Part shown: positions 43,517-52,666 of the stretch, one piece after another
How positions within the stretch are numbered: the stretch's first letter is position 1
How the letters are laid out: each line of letters opens with the position of its first letter
Source of the DNA: Mycobacterium gordonae
Lineage (GTDB): Bacteria; Actinomycetota; Actinomycetes; Mycobacteriales; Mycobacteriaceae
DNA length: 64,000 nucleotides
NCBI RefSeq assembly: GCF_017086405.1
Contig: NZ_CP070973.1
Span: 6,976,739 to 7,040,738 of the forward strand
Direction: 5' to 3'
The notes under the pieces: generated by a model
What the model was told of the DNA's origin: nothing
What the model saw: only the letters and a program-made list of their open reading frames with translations
Databases searched by the model: none
Translations under genes and position numbers: made by a program

Positions 43517-46146
43517 TCATGAGTAGTTGTTGTTAGCTCCCCAGATTCCGTTGCTGCCAGCACTTCCGGTGCTTCCGGTGTTGCCTCCGCCAAGACCAGC
43601 TCCGCCGGCTCCACCCGAACCAGCAAGACCGCGAGCGCCACCGGCTCCGCCGTTGGTACCGGCACCGAAGGGTGCTCGTATCCCCGCTCTGCCCCCTGCC
43701 CCGCCATTGCCTCCGTTGCCGCCCTTGCCGCCGTTCCCACCAGCATTGCCCGCTCCGCCATCTCCGCCGCTCTTAGTGAGATTGTCGAGGAAATTGCCGG
43801 CGTGCCCCCCTTCTCTGCCCGGACCGGGGAAGCCGTTGAGGGTCGCGCCATGACCGGCGTTACCGCCGTTACCGCCGGCGCCGCCATTTCCACTGGTACC
43901 GCCGTTACCGCCGTTCCCTCCCGCGTTCGTGGTACTGCCGGTTCCGCCGGCCCCTCCCCAGCCGCGTTTACCGCCGTTGCCACCGGCGCCACCCCAGCCG
44001 CCCAAACCGCCTTTACCGGCAGTCGACCCGGAGTTGCCGCCGCTGCCACCGGCGCCACCCGCGGCCCCGTCGCCGCCGTTGCCTCCGGCACCGCCCGACC
44101 CGGCAACCCCATGCCCCACCGTCCCGGGTGCCGCGCCGCCGGCGCCGCCTGCGCCACCTGCCCCGCCCGCGGCGGAATTAGAGCGGTAGTCGGCGCCGGC
44201 GCCGGTGCCGCCGTTGCCGCCGTCACCAGAGATCGAGCCGCCGTCGCCTCCCCTGCCGCCCTGGCCGAGGGCGCCTGCGTCACCCCCCTTGCCGCCGGCT
44301 CCACCGGCTCCGCCGTTACCTGAGACGGAGCCACCGCTGCCACCGGCGCCACCCGCCGCGCCGGCTCCTCCGGAGCCCGCCGTACCGCCGTTGCCGCCAT
44401 TGCTGCCATTGCCGGTGTCACCCACCGCGTCTCGGCCAGCACCCCCGGCACCACCGCTGCCGCCGGTTCCACCCGCACCGCCAACCCCGCCGTCGCCGCC
44501 GTCGCCAGTCAGTCCACCGTCACCGCTGGCGGCCGCACCGTCACCGCCGCGGGCGCCGGCGCCGGCCGCACCGCCAACGCCACCGGCGCCGCCCTTACCG
44601 GACCCTCCGCTACTGCCGCCGGCGCCGCCGTTGCCGCCGTTGCCGCCGCTGCCGCCGGACCCGCCGGCTCCCGCGTTGACCCCGCTGATGCCGGCACTGC
44701 CGACCGCTCCGTTGGCGCCGGCTCCTCCGGACCCGCCGGCCCCGCCGTCGCCGATCAAGCCGCTGCTGCCGCCGGCACCGCCGTCGCCGCCGCTGCCGCC
44801 GTTGTTGGTAGCGCCCATAGCGGACGACCCCGCCACGCCGGCGCCGCCGTTGCCGCCATTGCCGCCATTGCCGTAGAGCCCACCGTTACCGCCGGCACCA
44901 CCATTTCCACCGCTAGCTCCCCAGACCACCGGGCTGTAGCCATTGCCGCCGTTACCACCATGACCGGCAGCAGACATCGGCGTGCTGCCGCCGGCGCCGG
45001 TAGCGCCGGCGATCGAACCCGCGCCGCCGACTCCGCCCGTGCCCCCGGCGCCCGGATTGCCACCAGTGCCGCCGACGCCGCCGTGTGGCGCGATGACGCT
45101 GCCGTCGGCACCGTTGCCACCGTTTCCTGGGCACCTCCGTCGCCACCGTGGCCACCGGCCCCGCCCGCACCTGTGGTGCCGACGTGGCCCTTGCTGGCCG
45201 ACCCACCCAGACCCCCCTTACCTCCGGCCCCGCCCGCACCCCCGGTGCCTCCGTCGCCACCGCGACCCCCATCGGCGCCGGCGCTTTGTCCGGTGGCGCC
45301 GGTGGCGCCGGTACCCCCGGTGCCGCCCGCTCCGCCGGCCCCGCCGTCACCGCCCGCGCCGCCGTCTCCCCCGTACAGCCCACCGCGTCCGCCGGCTCCG
45401 CCGTCCCCGCCGGCGCCACCCGCCTGGCCGGTGCCGCCCGCGCCGCCGCCGGACGCGTTGGTCCCTGCCGCACCTTGGGCACCGAGGTAGCCGCTGCCAC
45501 CGGCGCCGCCCGCACCGCCGTTGCCCGACAGACCGGCGTTTCCCCCGGCCCCGCCGGCACCTCCTGCCATGCCGAGCGCACCGGCGGACCCGCCGGCACC
45601 GCCGCTGCCGCCGCTGCCCCGCAACCAGCCGCCGGTACCGCCCGCACCGCCGTTGGCACCGGCTCCGCCGGCACCTCCGGCGCCACCGTTTCCGATCAAT
45701 CCCGCGGCGCCGCCCGCACCGCCGGCGACACCGGGATTCAGCCCGGCTGCCCCCTTGCCGCCGTTTCCATACAGCAGTCCGCCGGGTTTACCGGCCTGTC
45801 CGGGAGCCGTGCCGTCGGCCCCGTTGCCGATCAGGGGGCGGCCTGCGAGCGCCAACGCGGTCGCGTTCGCCGCGTCGACGCCGGCATATGAGCCCGCTGC
45901 CTGCGCCAACGAGCGCACGAACTCATCGTGGAACGCGGCGGCCCGGCTGCTAAGGACCTGGTACTGCTCGGCGTGGCTGCCGAACAGTGTCGCGACGACC
46001 ACCGATACCTCATCAGCACCGGCGGCCAGCAAAGTGGTTGTTGCACCGGCCGCGGCGGCGTTGGCCTGTTCGACCACCGTTGCAACGCCGGTCAAATCCG
46101 ACACTGCGGCGACAAAGGCTTCGGGCATTACGGTGACGAACGACAT
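43517..46146 (-). pseudogene. PE_PGRS gene with one frameshift
   Basis: The ATG at 46146 opens a PE domain (SFVTVMPEAFVAAVSDLTGV, DEVSVVVATLFGSHAEQYQ), then the linker GRPLIGNGADGTAPGQAGKP and long GGAGG repeats. Near 45129-45131 the glycine pattern leaves this frame, and the remaining repeats continue in another frame down to the stop at 43517 (ending SNGIWGANNNYS). Restoring one G in the GGG run at 45129-45131 (CCC on the coding strand) reconnects them as about 876 aa. The sign of the lesion is the same as in the other broken PE_PGRS gene. It occupies the place where bfrB lies in M. tuberculosis. Confidence 0.85.
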
Positions 46147-46296
46147 CCTGCACCTCCGGGCGATACGAGGTCGATAACCCGCGCGTGTTCGCGTCTGCGA
46201 TGAAAGTAAGCAGCTCAGATGTGTGGAACCAGCAGAAATTTGCGAATGCTGTTTTGCGTGGCACGCAAGGGTGCAACGGCGCGAAAGGCCCTGCGA

Positions 46297-47121
46297 TCAG
46301 CCGCTGTTTTCGCTGGCCTTCCGCTTTTCCAGCCATGCCTTGGTGCGGCCCGGATGATTGGTGGCGATCCACGCCACGCCCACCTCACGGCAGAAATCGA
46401 TGTCGTCATACTCGTCGACGGTCCAGCAGTACACCGATCTGCCCTGGGCGGCCGAACGGTCCACCAGTTGCGGGTAGTCCCTCAGCGCAGCCAGCGAAGG
46501 CCCCACCGCGGTGGCCCCGACGGCGGTGGCGGCGCTGCTGGTCAGGTATCGGCCGGTCTTGCCCAGCAACACGGTGGGCAGCATCGGCGCGGCCCTGCGG
46601 ATCCGCCAGACGGCGGCAGCGGAAAACGACATCACCACCGCCCGTGACCGATCCGCGGACGGGGGTGCGGCGATGCCGAAGCGGTGCAGCAGCGCCAGCA
46701 ATTTGCTTTCCACCAGGGAGCCGTACCTGACCGGATGCTTGGTCTCGACGAAGATCTTCACTGGACGGTGCCAGTCGAGCACCATTTCCACGAGTGCGTC
46801 CAGGGTCAGCAGACCGGTATCGCCGTGCGCGCCGTCCGGACGCCAGCTGTCGTGCCACACTCCGTATTCCAGTTCCCGCAACTCTGCCAGCGTCGTGGTG
46901 CTGACCGGTCCCTCTCCGGTCGAGGTTCGGTCCAAGCGGCGGTCATGCACGCACACCAGGTGGCCGTCGCGGGTCAGTCGGACGTCGCATTCCACACCGT
47001 CGGCGCCCTCTTTCAGCGCGAGGTCATACGCGGCCAGGGTGTGTTCGGGGCGGGATGACGACGCGCCCCGGTGGGCAACCACGAAAGGATGCCCGGCGAG
47101 GACCTCATCCACCCGCGTCAT
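46297..47121 (-). CDS. glpQ1: Glycerophosphodiester phosphodiesterase GlpQ1 (Rv3842c-like)
   Basis: Hydrolyses glycerophosphodiesters to glycerol-3-phosphate and an alcohol; 274 aa, identical in length to the M. tuberculosis protein. The GDPD core shows VAHRGASSSRPEHTLAAY, the metal-binding GVECDVRLTRDGHLVCVHD and the downstream FVETKHPV. No signal peptide is seen, so a cytoplasmic role in phospholipid turnover is likely. ATG at 47121. Confidence 0.94.
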   Translation of the reverse strand: MTRVDEVLAGHPFVVAHRGASSSRPEHTLAAYDLALKEGADGVECDVRLTRDGHLVCVHDRRLDRTSTGEGPVSTTTLAELRELEYGVWHDSWRPDGAHGDTGLLTLDALVEMVLDWHRPVKIFVETKHPVRYGSLVESKLLALLHRFGIAAPPSADRSRAVVMSFSAAAVWRIRRAAPMLPTVLLGKTGRYLTSSAATAVGATAVGPSLAALRDYPQLVDRSAAQGRSVYCWTVDEYDDIDFCREVGVAWIATNHPGRTKAWLEKRKASENSG

Positions 47122-47125
47122 AGGC

Positions 47126-48166
47126 CTATGCTGCCGGTTCCTGTCCCTCCGGCTCAACCGGAGCGGCAGGTACTGGGGGCGCAGGCCGATCCGATTCCAC
47201 CACGAGCCAGCGGTGCGCCGGCCGCTCGACCGGCTTGCGTTCGAATCCCTCGAAGACCCGTGCAACCCCGCCGACGGTGACCGCGGCGGCCGCGTACGCG
47301 ACCACCACCATCACGGTGTTGTTGGCGATGCCCTGGGCGTCGCTGGACAAGCTGGTCGCGATGGCGAACAGCGACACCGTGTAGCTGACGACCCACGCGA
47401 GCCACCACAGGTAGATCGGTTTGCGCGCCCGCTCGTAATGATCTTCGACGAGCGCGAGTTCGATGACGTAGACGGGCGCCATCACCAGGTTCGCGAACGG
47501 CAGCAGGCAACCGGCCCACAACCGGCGGGTCGAGCGATGTTCGGGCAGCCCGTGGTAACTGAAGGCGGCAGCGCGTCGAGCGATCAACCAATTGACGAGC
47601 ACAATGAAGCATCCCAGCAGAGCCGCCAGCGCGGCCACACTGGCGGCAACCCCCAGCCAGTCCGCCGCGATGGCGACCACGTTGTTCAGCAGCGAATTGC
47701 GGTTGTAGATGAGCAGCCCGTAGCGCACCACGTACACCAACGCGGCGATAGCGAGGACCAATTGGGTCGCGAACATCGCCACACGCACAAGTTCGGGCGC
47801 GGGTCCCGGCTTGACCGCGGCGTCCGGCGTCGTGATCGCCGCCGGACTGACACGGTCGACCAGACCCCAGCGCGGTATCGCCGTATAGCGCGGTGTCGGG
47901 CCGAGCGGCCGCCGCATGCGGCGTATCGGCGGTGCGGCACCGGGACGCACCGCTATCCACCGGAATCCCGGTGGGAGCCGCGGCGGCGTGCGTGGCGCGA
48001 CAGGGCCAACCGGCAGCTGCGGTCCGGCTTGCGGGCTCCACCGAGGATCACCCGGGGGCGAGTCGGCCAGGGGCGCCATGAGGGCACCCCGGCAGCGGGG
48101 ACACCAGCTGCGCTGGCGTTCGCGCACATTCCACCGCGTGCCGCACTGGGAGCACACCTGAATCAC
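47126..48166 (-). CDS. Zinc-ribbon DUF4328 membrane protein (Rv3843c-like)
   Basis: Membrane protein of 346 aa. An N-terminal zinc ribbon (CSQCG and CPRCRG) is followed by a Pro-rich linker and about five helices from residue 125 onward. The block YNRNSLLNNV and the later GCLLPFANLVMAPVYVIEL support a DUF4328-type membrane domain. The C-terminus is Pro/Ala-rich. GTG at 48166. It starts upstream of glpQ1 with 4 bp between the genes, so the two are probably cotranscribed. Function unknown. Confidence 0.87.
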   Translation of the reverse strand: MIQVCSQCGTRWNVRERQRSWCPRCRGALMAPLADSPPGDPRWSPQAGPQLPVGPVAPRTPPRLPPGFRWIAVRPGAAPPIRRMRRPLGPTPRYTAIPRWGLVDRVSPAAITTPDAAVKPGPAPELVRVAMFATQLVLAIAALVYVVRYGLLIYNRNSLLNNVVAIAADWLGVAASVAALAALLGCFIVLVNWLIARRAAAFSYHGLPEHRSTRRLWAGCLLPFANLVMAPVYVIELALVEDHYERARKPIYLWWLAWVVSYTVSLFAIATSLSSDAQGIANNTVMVVVAYAAAAVTVGGVARVFEGFERKPVERPAHRWLVVESDRPAPPVPAAPVEPEGQEPAA

Positions 48167-48289
48167 CGGACCAGCCTAATGGGTGCCGACCGGAATGCCG
48201 GGGATCGGCGGCCCCCTACCACACTCGCTGCGGAGCCCGACCGGCGCCACACCGTCGGTAAGCGTGACGTAGGCCACAGTCAAACCGAG

Positions 48290-48378
48290 CTATCCACAAT
48301 TTCCACAGGTTTATCCACAGATAGGAGGGGTGGTGGATGCAGCGTCTATCGGCCAGATCTCGACAGAACTGTGGATAA
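48290..48378. other. Cluster of DnaA-box-like 9-mers
   Basis: CTATCCACA (48290-48298), ATTTCCACA (48299-48307), TTATCCACA (48311-48319) and TGTGGATAA (48370-48378, the inverse complement of TTATCCACA) lie within 90 bp. Two of the four are perfect matches to the classical DnaA box, and all lie in an intergenic region upstream of the Rv3843c-like gene. Nearby composition is AT-richer. It may be a DnaA-binding or DnaA-titrating site. No dnaA or dnaN gene is present, so it is not the main origin. Confidence 0.55.
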
Positions 48379-48693
48379 CGCCGGGGTAACCAGGTCTGCC
48401 GATCGACAGCCTCAACGCGCTCCGAGCGAATGCATACCGGCATCGAGTGAATACCCACCGTCCGGGCCGTCGAAACGCACCATCGGCATCCAATTCGTTG
48501 CCACCGAGACGGCCGCCGACCACGGCAAACGCCCGGTCCGGCGTCGCAGGGCCCCGCCGCCCGGGCGCGTTCGCGTCCGGTTTTCCAAGCAGAGTTTCTA
48601 GCGTTATGATCGCGGACACGCGCAGCTTCATTGTGACTCACCTCACTCGACCTGTCGGCGCGGCGAGGTGGACGTGCAGTCGGAAGGCATTTG

Positions 48694-48846
48694 ATGGCCA
48701 CTCATTCGTTCGGCCCGGGTTCGACACCGTCGAACTCGTACTCGGGATCACCCGCCTGGAACCAGGCCTATGTCGTCGCCGCGTTGCGTGCCGGACTGAT
48801 CGCACTTGCCCTGCTGGCCATCCTCGCCCTCATTGCACTGTCCTAA
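48694..48846 (+). CDS. Small single-pass membrane protein
   Basis: A 50-aa frame beginning MATHSFGPGSTPSNSYSGSP and ending in one hydrophobic helix (ALRAGLIALALLAILALIAL). GGAAGG lies 6 nt before the ATG. It is too short for most gene finders but has a good ribosome binding site and mycobacterial codon choice, so it is probably real. It lies about 165 bp upstream of sodA on the same strand. No function can be assigned. Confidence 0.55.
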   Translation: MATHSFGPGSTPSNSYSGSPAWNQAYVVAALRAGLIALALLAILALIALS

Positions 48847-49011
48847 TTCCAGCTTGATCGCCCCAGACTCGGGGTACTCGGGGCGGGTAAGCAGGGGGTC
48901 GTCCTTGCGGCACGCGCGGTCATGGAGCAGGGTTGAACATGCCAGGTTGCCGCGTGGCGGGACCCCGCGAATGACATGACAGACGATCCGCTCATCGAAG
49001 GAAGGAAAGCC

Positions 49012-49635
49012 GTGGCTGAATACACCCTGCCCGACTTGGACTGGGACTACGCAGCACTAGAGCCGCATATCTCTGGTCAGATCAACGAGATCCACCACAG
49101 CAAGCACCACGCCACGTACGTCAAAGGCGTCAACGACGCGGTCGCCAAACTCGAGGAGGCCCGCGCCAAGGGCGACCACTCGGCGATCTTCTTGAACGAG
49201 AAGAACCTGGCCTTCCACCTGGGCGGTCACGTCAACCACTCGATCTGGTGGAAGAACCTCTCGCCGGACGGCGGCGACAAGCCGACCGGTGACCTGGCCG
49301 CCGCGATCGACGACCAGTTCGGTTCGTTCGACAAGTTTCAGGCTCAGTTCAGCGCCGCCGCCAATGGTCTGCAGGGCTCGGGCTGGGCCGTGCTCGGCTA
49401 CGACACTCTGGGCGGGCGACTGCTGACCTTCCAGCTCTACGACCAGCAGGCCAATGTCCCGCTCGGCGTTATTCCCCTGTTGCAGGTCGACATGTGGGAG
49501 CACGCCTTCTACCTGCAGTACAAGAACGTCAAGGCCGACTACGTCAAAGCCTTCTGGAACGTCGTCAACTGGGCGGACGTCCAATCCCGCTATCAGGCGG
49601 CCACATCCAAGACCTCCGGGTTGATCTTCCCCTGA
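49012..49635 (+). CDS. sodA: Superoxide dismutase SodA, probably manganese-preferring
   Basis: Converts superoxide to oxygen and hydrogen peroxide; 207 aa, the same length as the M. tuberculosis enzyme. Metal ligands His28, His76, Asp160 and His164 (in DMWEHAFYLQY) are all present. Residue 145 is Gln (LYDQQANVPLG), whereas the iron enzyme of M. tuberculosis has His145. Gln here is the pattern of manganese enzymes. There is no signal peptide; the mycobacterial enzyme is exported through SecA2. GTG start at 49012 after GAAGGAAGG. Confidence 0.95.
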   Translation: MAEYTLPDLDWDYAALEPHISGQINEIHHSKHHATYVKGVNDAVAKLEEARAKGDHSAIFLNEKNLAFHLGGHVNHSIWWKNLSPDGGDKPTGDLAAAIDDQFGSFDKFQAQFSAAANGLQGSGWAVLGYDTLGGRLLTFQLYDQQANVPLGVIPLLQVDMWEHAFYLQYKNVKADYVKAFWNVVNWADVQSRYQAATSKTSGLIFP

Positions 49636-49654
49636 CCGTCTGTCTCGAAGAACG

Positions 49655-49690
49655 AGGGCGTCGCGCGATATCGCGCGGCGCCCTTGTCCT
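49655..49690 (+). terminator. Palindromic terminator after sodA
   Basis: GGGCGTCGCGCGAT (49656-49669) and ATCGCGCGGCGCCC (49670-49683) form a 28-bp palindrome with one mismatch and no loop, about 20 bp after the sodA stop. It is followed by TTGTCCTTT. A strong transcription terminator is likely. Confidence 0.6.
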
Positions 49691-49869
49691 TTGGCGGTCC
49701 ATTGGTGCGGAACGCACCGCGGGCATCGGGGTTTACCAATGACGCCACCCGCAAACGCCCGTGTCGAGTTGCGCGGAGCCAAAACCCCGCGCATGCTTGA
49801 TCATTCGAGCTACCATTTGTTCGAGCTACCAGCGTGGTTACTTCGGATGAAGGCGTCACGGAGGGCAAG

Positions 49870-50403
49870 ATGGATGCTGGGTCAGGTCGGCCTATAGGGG
49901 TGTCCCCTTTTCATGCTCGCGGTGCCCTGAAAGGGTTTGTGATCTCCGGCCGTTGGCCCGATTCCACCAAGGAATGGGCGCAGCTGTTGATGGTCGCCGT
50001 GCGGGTCGCATCACTGCCTGGATTGCTGTCCACCACAACGGTGTTCGGCGCCCGGGAGGAGCTTCCGGACGAGCCCGAGCCCGGCACCGTCGGATTGGTC
50101 CTGGCTGAGGGCACCGTTTTCGGTGAAACCGCGATCCAGCCAGGGTATTTCGCCGACCACCAGCCTCCCGCACTGCTGATGCTGCATCCGCCGTCGGAGA
50201 CCACGCCGTCACTTCCGGAATGCACCGGTGCCGCATCAGGGTGCGTACTGCTGCCCGGCTTGCCGTACCTGGGTCTGGAACACCGGGCCGCGTGGGTGGA
50301 GGCGGAAGCCGACGGCACCATCACATCGATGGTGAGCCGCGTCGGTGTGGACCCGATCAGCCACCCCGACACCGCCATTCTGGCGATGCTGCTGGCCGCG
50401 TAG
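49870..50403 (+). CDS. Conserved hypothetical protein (Rv3847-like)
   Basis: Soluble protein of 177 aa, the same length as I recall for Rv3847. It contains a conserved hydrophobic core (LLMVAVRVASLPGLLSTTTV, GTVGLVLAEGTVFGETAIQP) but no motif I recognise. ATG at 49870 has GGAGGG just upstream; an in-frame ATG-type start 12 codons earlier lacks one. It lies downstream of sodA after a terminator. Function unknown. Confidence 0.82.
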   Translation: MDAGSGRPIGVSPFHARGALKGFVISGRWPDSTKEWAQLLMVAVRVASLPGLLSTTTVFGAREELPDEPEPGTVGLVLAEGTVFGETAIQPGYFADHQPPALLMLHPPSETTPSLPECTGAASGCVLLPGLPYLGLEHRAAWVEAEADGTITSMVSRVGVDPISHPDTAILAMLLAA

Positions 50404-51109
50404 GACGTGCTCGGCCACTCTTGATACCCGCGGGGCGGCCGAATCGTTTTCCGCGCGGTGTCATCGCACGCGAGTCGCCCCACGGGCTGCCCGAGAGCGG
50501 CTCGACCGCGACCCGGCCCCGCCTGCTGCTAACCACGACGGCCACGGTGGTGGCGACGCGAGTGGCCGCGGCGCAAACTCCGCCGAGCGGGGATCTCAGG
50601 GGCGCCCCGAGCCGGACACCGACTCCCGAAACCCCGGGCGCCGCATTTCCCGAGTCGGCGCCACCCAACGCCCCTCTGGCGCTCCGACTGCGCCCGCGCC
50701 ACCGTCGGCGAGGGGTTCCGGCCAGGCCGGTGATCTGCAAAGGCCGCGTCACCAGAACCGGACAGCAAAGTGACCGGTGGTCGCTTTTCAGCTGGCCGCT
50801 GGTTGCCCGAAGTCATCCGGCCAAGCTTCGTCAGCGCCGACGGCTGCGGCTGGGCGCGACGCCTACAGCGCAACCCAACGCGCGATCAGACCGTGTATTC
50901 TGCGGATAACCTGTGAAATCCGGTCGATTTGTGGACACCCGCCCGATTCGTTCGGATGCTCGTCGGGGGCACCGAGCCCGGTCGCCCTGCATGCTGCAAC
51001 CGGTTACGATCAGGTTTGCACTTGGTGGTGTACAGCATCAGTCGCTACCATGATCAGCAAATACCTATTTGGACCGTTTGCTCTTCTAGCCCCGGTGGAG
51101 GTCATATCG
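50404..51109. other. Long upstream region of espR without a gene
   Basis: About 700 bp with no supported coding region; in M. tuberculosis a membrane protein gene (Rv3848) lies here. Open frames present have biased, shuffled-looking composition. It should contain the espR promoter; the last 40 bp include the ribosome binding site GTGGAGG. No repeat or RNA gene is evident. Confidence 0.55.
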
Positions 51110-51508
51110 ATGAGCACGACGTTCGCTGCCCGCCTGAACCGCCTGTTCGACACGGTGTATCCGCCGGGGCGCGGCCCGCACACCTCCGCGGAGGTGATCG
51201 CCGCGCTCAAGGCGGAGGGCGTCACGATGTCGGCTCCCTACCTCTCGCAGCTACGTTCCGGTAACCGCACGAACCCGTCGACAGCAACCATGGCCGCGCT
51301 CGCGAACTTCTTCCGGATCAGGTCGGCGTACTTCACCGACGACGAGTACTACGAGAAGCTCGATAAGGAATTGCAGTTTTACGCAACCGTGCGCGACGAC
51401 GGCGTCCGGCGCATTGCCGCGCGGGCACACGGACTGTCCCCGGAGGCTCAGCAGAAGGTGCTGGATCGCATCGACGAGCTGCGCCGCACCGAAGGACTCG
51501 ACGCCTGA
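51110..51508 (+). CDS. espR: EspR nucleoid-associated regulator of ESX-1 genes (Rv3849-like)
   Basis: Dimeric DNA-binding protein of 132 aa that activates the espACD operon and other virulence and lipid genes in pathogenic mycobacteria. The N-terminal HTH is MSAPYLSQLRSGNRTNPSTA; the C-terminal helices FRIRSAYFTDDEYYEKLDKE and AQQKVLDRIDELRRTEGLDA form the dimer interface. The length matches M. tuberculosis EspR exactly. ATG at 51110 follows GTGGAGG. Confidence 0.95.
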   Translation: MSTTFAARLNRLFDTVYPPGRGPHTSAEVIAALKAEGVTMSAPYLSQLRSGNRTNPSTATMAALANFFRIRSAYFTDDEYYEKLDKELQFYATVRDDGVRRIAARAHGLSPEAQQKVLDRIDELRRTEGLDA

Positions 51509-51630
51509 CCCACGGCCCGTCGGTCCACACGTGACCTGGCGGGCCGTCCGCGGCCTGCTCGGATTAGGGTTGGCCCAGCGCTCGCACACGCATCGCGTCA
51601 GTTCACGAGAAACCGGGAGGGCAGCCGGGA

Positions 51631-52284
51631 ATGGGCCTGTTCCGCAAGCGAAAGAGCCGTGCGACCCGTCGCGCCGAAGCCCGGGCGATCAAGGCCCGCG
51701 CCAAGCTGGAGGCCCGCCTGTCGGCCAAGAACGAGAGGCGCCGCATCAAGTCCGCCCAGAAGGCGGCCGACAAGGCGTTCGCTGCACAGCTCAAGGCGCA
51801 GAAGGACAGTGACCGGGTCGCGCTGAAGGTTGCCGAGACCGAACTCAAGGCGGCCCGTGAAGGCAAGCTCCTGTCACCCACCCGGATCCGCCGGACGTTG
51901 ACGGTGTCCCGGCTGTTGGCACCGGTGCTGACCCCGCTGATCTACCGGGCAGCCATCGCCGCCCGCGGATTCATCGACCAGCGCCGGGCCGATCAACTCG
52001 GCATTCCGTTGGCCCAGATCGGCCAGTTCTCCGGGCACGGCGCCCGAATGTCGGCCCGGGTAGCCGGTGCCGAGCAGTCGCTGCGCGCGGTTCAGGAGAA
52101 AAGACCGAAGGACCCCGAGACCAAACAATTCGTAGCGGCCATCAGTGAGCGCCTTGGCGACCTGTCCGCGGCCATCACCGCCGCCGAGAACATGCCGACC
52201 CAGCGGCGACGGGCAGCTCATGCCGCGATCTCGGCGCAACTCGACGGGATCGAGGGCGATCTGTTGGCCCGTCTCGGCCTGTGA
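51631..52284 (+). CDS. Conserved DUF6474-like protein (Rv3850-like)
   Basis: Basic, alanine-rich, mostly helical protein of 217 aa. The first 80 residues are extremely rich in Lys, Arg and Ala (FRKRKSRATRRAEARAIKAR at the start), suggesting coiled coil or nucleic-acid contact. The remainder has RTLTVSRLLAPVLTPLIYRA and GIPLAQIGQFSGHGARM. The equivalent of Rv3850. Its stop overlaps the start of the next gene (TGATG). Function unknown. Confidence 0.85.
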   Translation: MGLFRKRKSRATRRAEARAIKARAKLEARLSAKNERRRIKSAQKAADKAFAAQLKAQKDSDRVALKVAETELKAAREGKLLSPTRIRRTLTVSRLLAPVLTPLIYRAAIAARGFIDQRRADQLGIPLAQIGQFSGHGARMSARVAGAEQSLRAVQEKRPKDPETKQFVAAISERLGDLSAAITAAENMPTQRRRAAHAAISAQLDGIEGDLLARLGL

Positions 52285-52586
52285 TGGCAGCCCGTCGGTC
52301 TGCATTCCTCGCGCCGGTGGCTCTGCTGTGGGCCGTCGCCACCGCGACCGCCGTCCTGACGGCCGGGGCCGCGTCGGCAGATACCCCGCGGGTCTCGCCG
52401 GACACTTCGGTGGTGACGACCGCGGTGCCAGGGTCGTTACTGCTCAGCGAGGCCGGCGCGGGCACAACGGAGCCGACAGCCAAACCGCCGGATCCGGACG
52501 GCGAGCTACCCGCCTGGCCGTTCGCGGTGGGAGCCATCGCCGCGGTCGCCGTCGTCGCGATCTGGTCCGTACGGCGCAGGCCGTAG
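52284..52586 (+). CDS. Small exported or membrane protein (Rv3851-like)
   Basis: Protein of 100 aa. Residues about 1-32 form a signal peptide (FLAPVALLWAVATATAVL, then AGAASA), and a second hydrophobic helix lies near the C-terminus (LPAWPFAVGAIAAVAVVAIW) followed by SVRRRP. This looks like an exported protein with a C-terminal membrane anchor. ATG at 52284 overlaps the preceding stop by one base; a GTG at 52281 would add one residue. Function unknown. Confidence 0.8.
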   Translation: MAARRSAFLAPVALLWAVATATAVLTAGAASADTPRVSPDTSVVTTAVPGSLLLSEAGAGTTEPTAKPPDPDGELPAWPFAVGAIAAVAVVAIWSVRRRP

Positions 52587-52666
52587 CCCGCGGCCGTGCT
52601 GGCATGATGGGACCCGAGCCTCGAGCGACCTACTAGCGACTACCCAAGCTGCAAAGGAGCGGCCGC

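Noticed and set aside
44205..44876. Proline-rich plus-strand frames across the PE_PGRS genes
   Set aside because: Same antisense artefact; no independent evidence for coding.
48290..48378. Chromosomal origin of replication
   Set aside because: No dnaA, dnaN or rpmH is adjacent, and only four box-like sites are present; kept as a DnaA-binding candidate only.
50529..50873. Minus-strand frame in the gap upstream of espR as a gene
   Set aside because: Arg/Gly/Pro-rich composition typical of random GC-rich frames; no domain or ribosome binding site.
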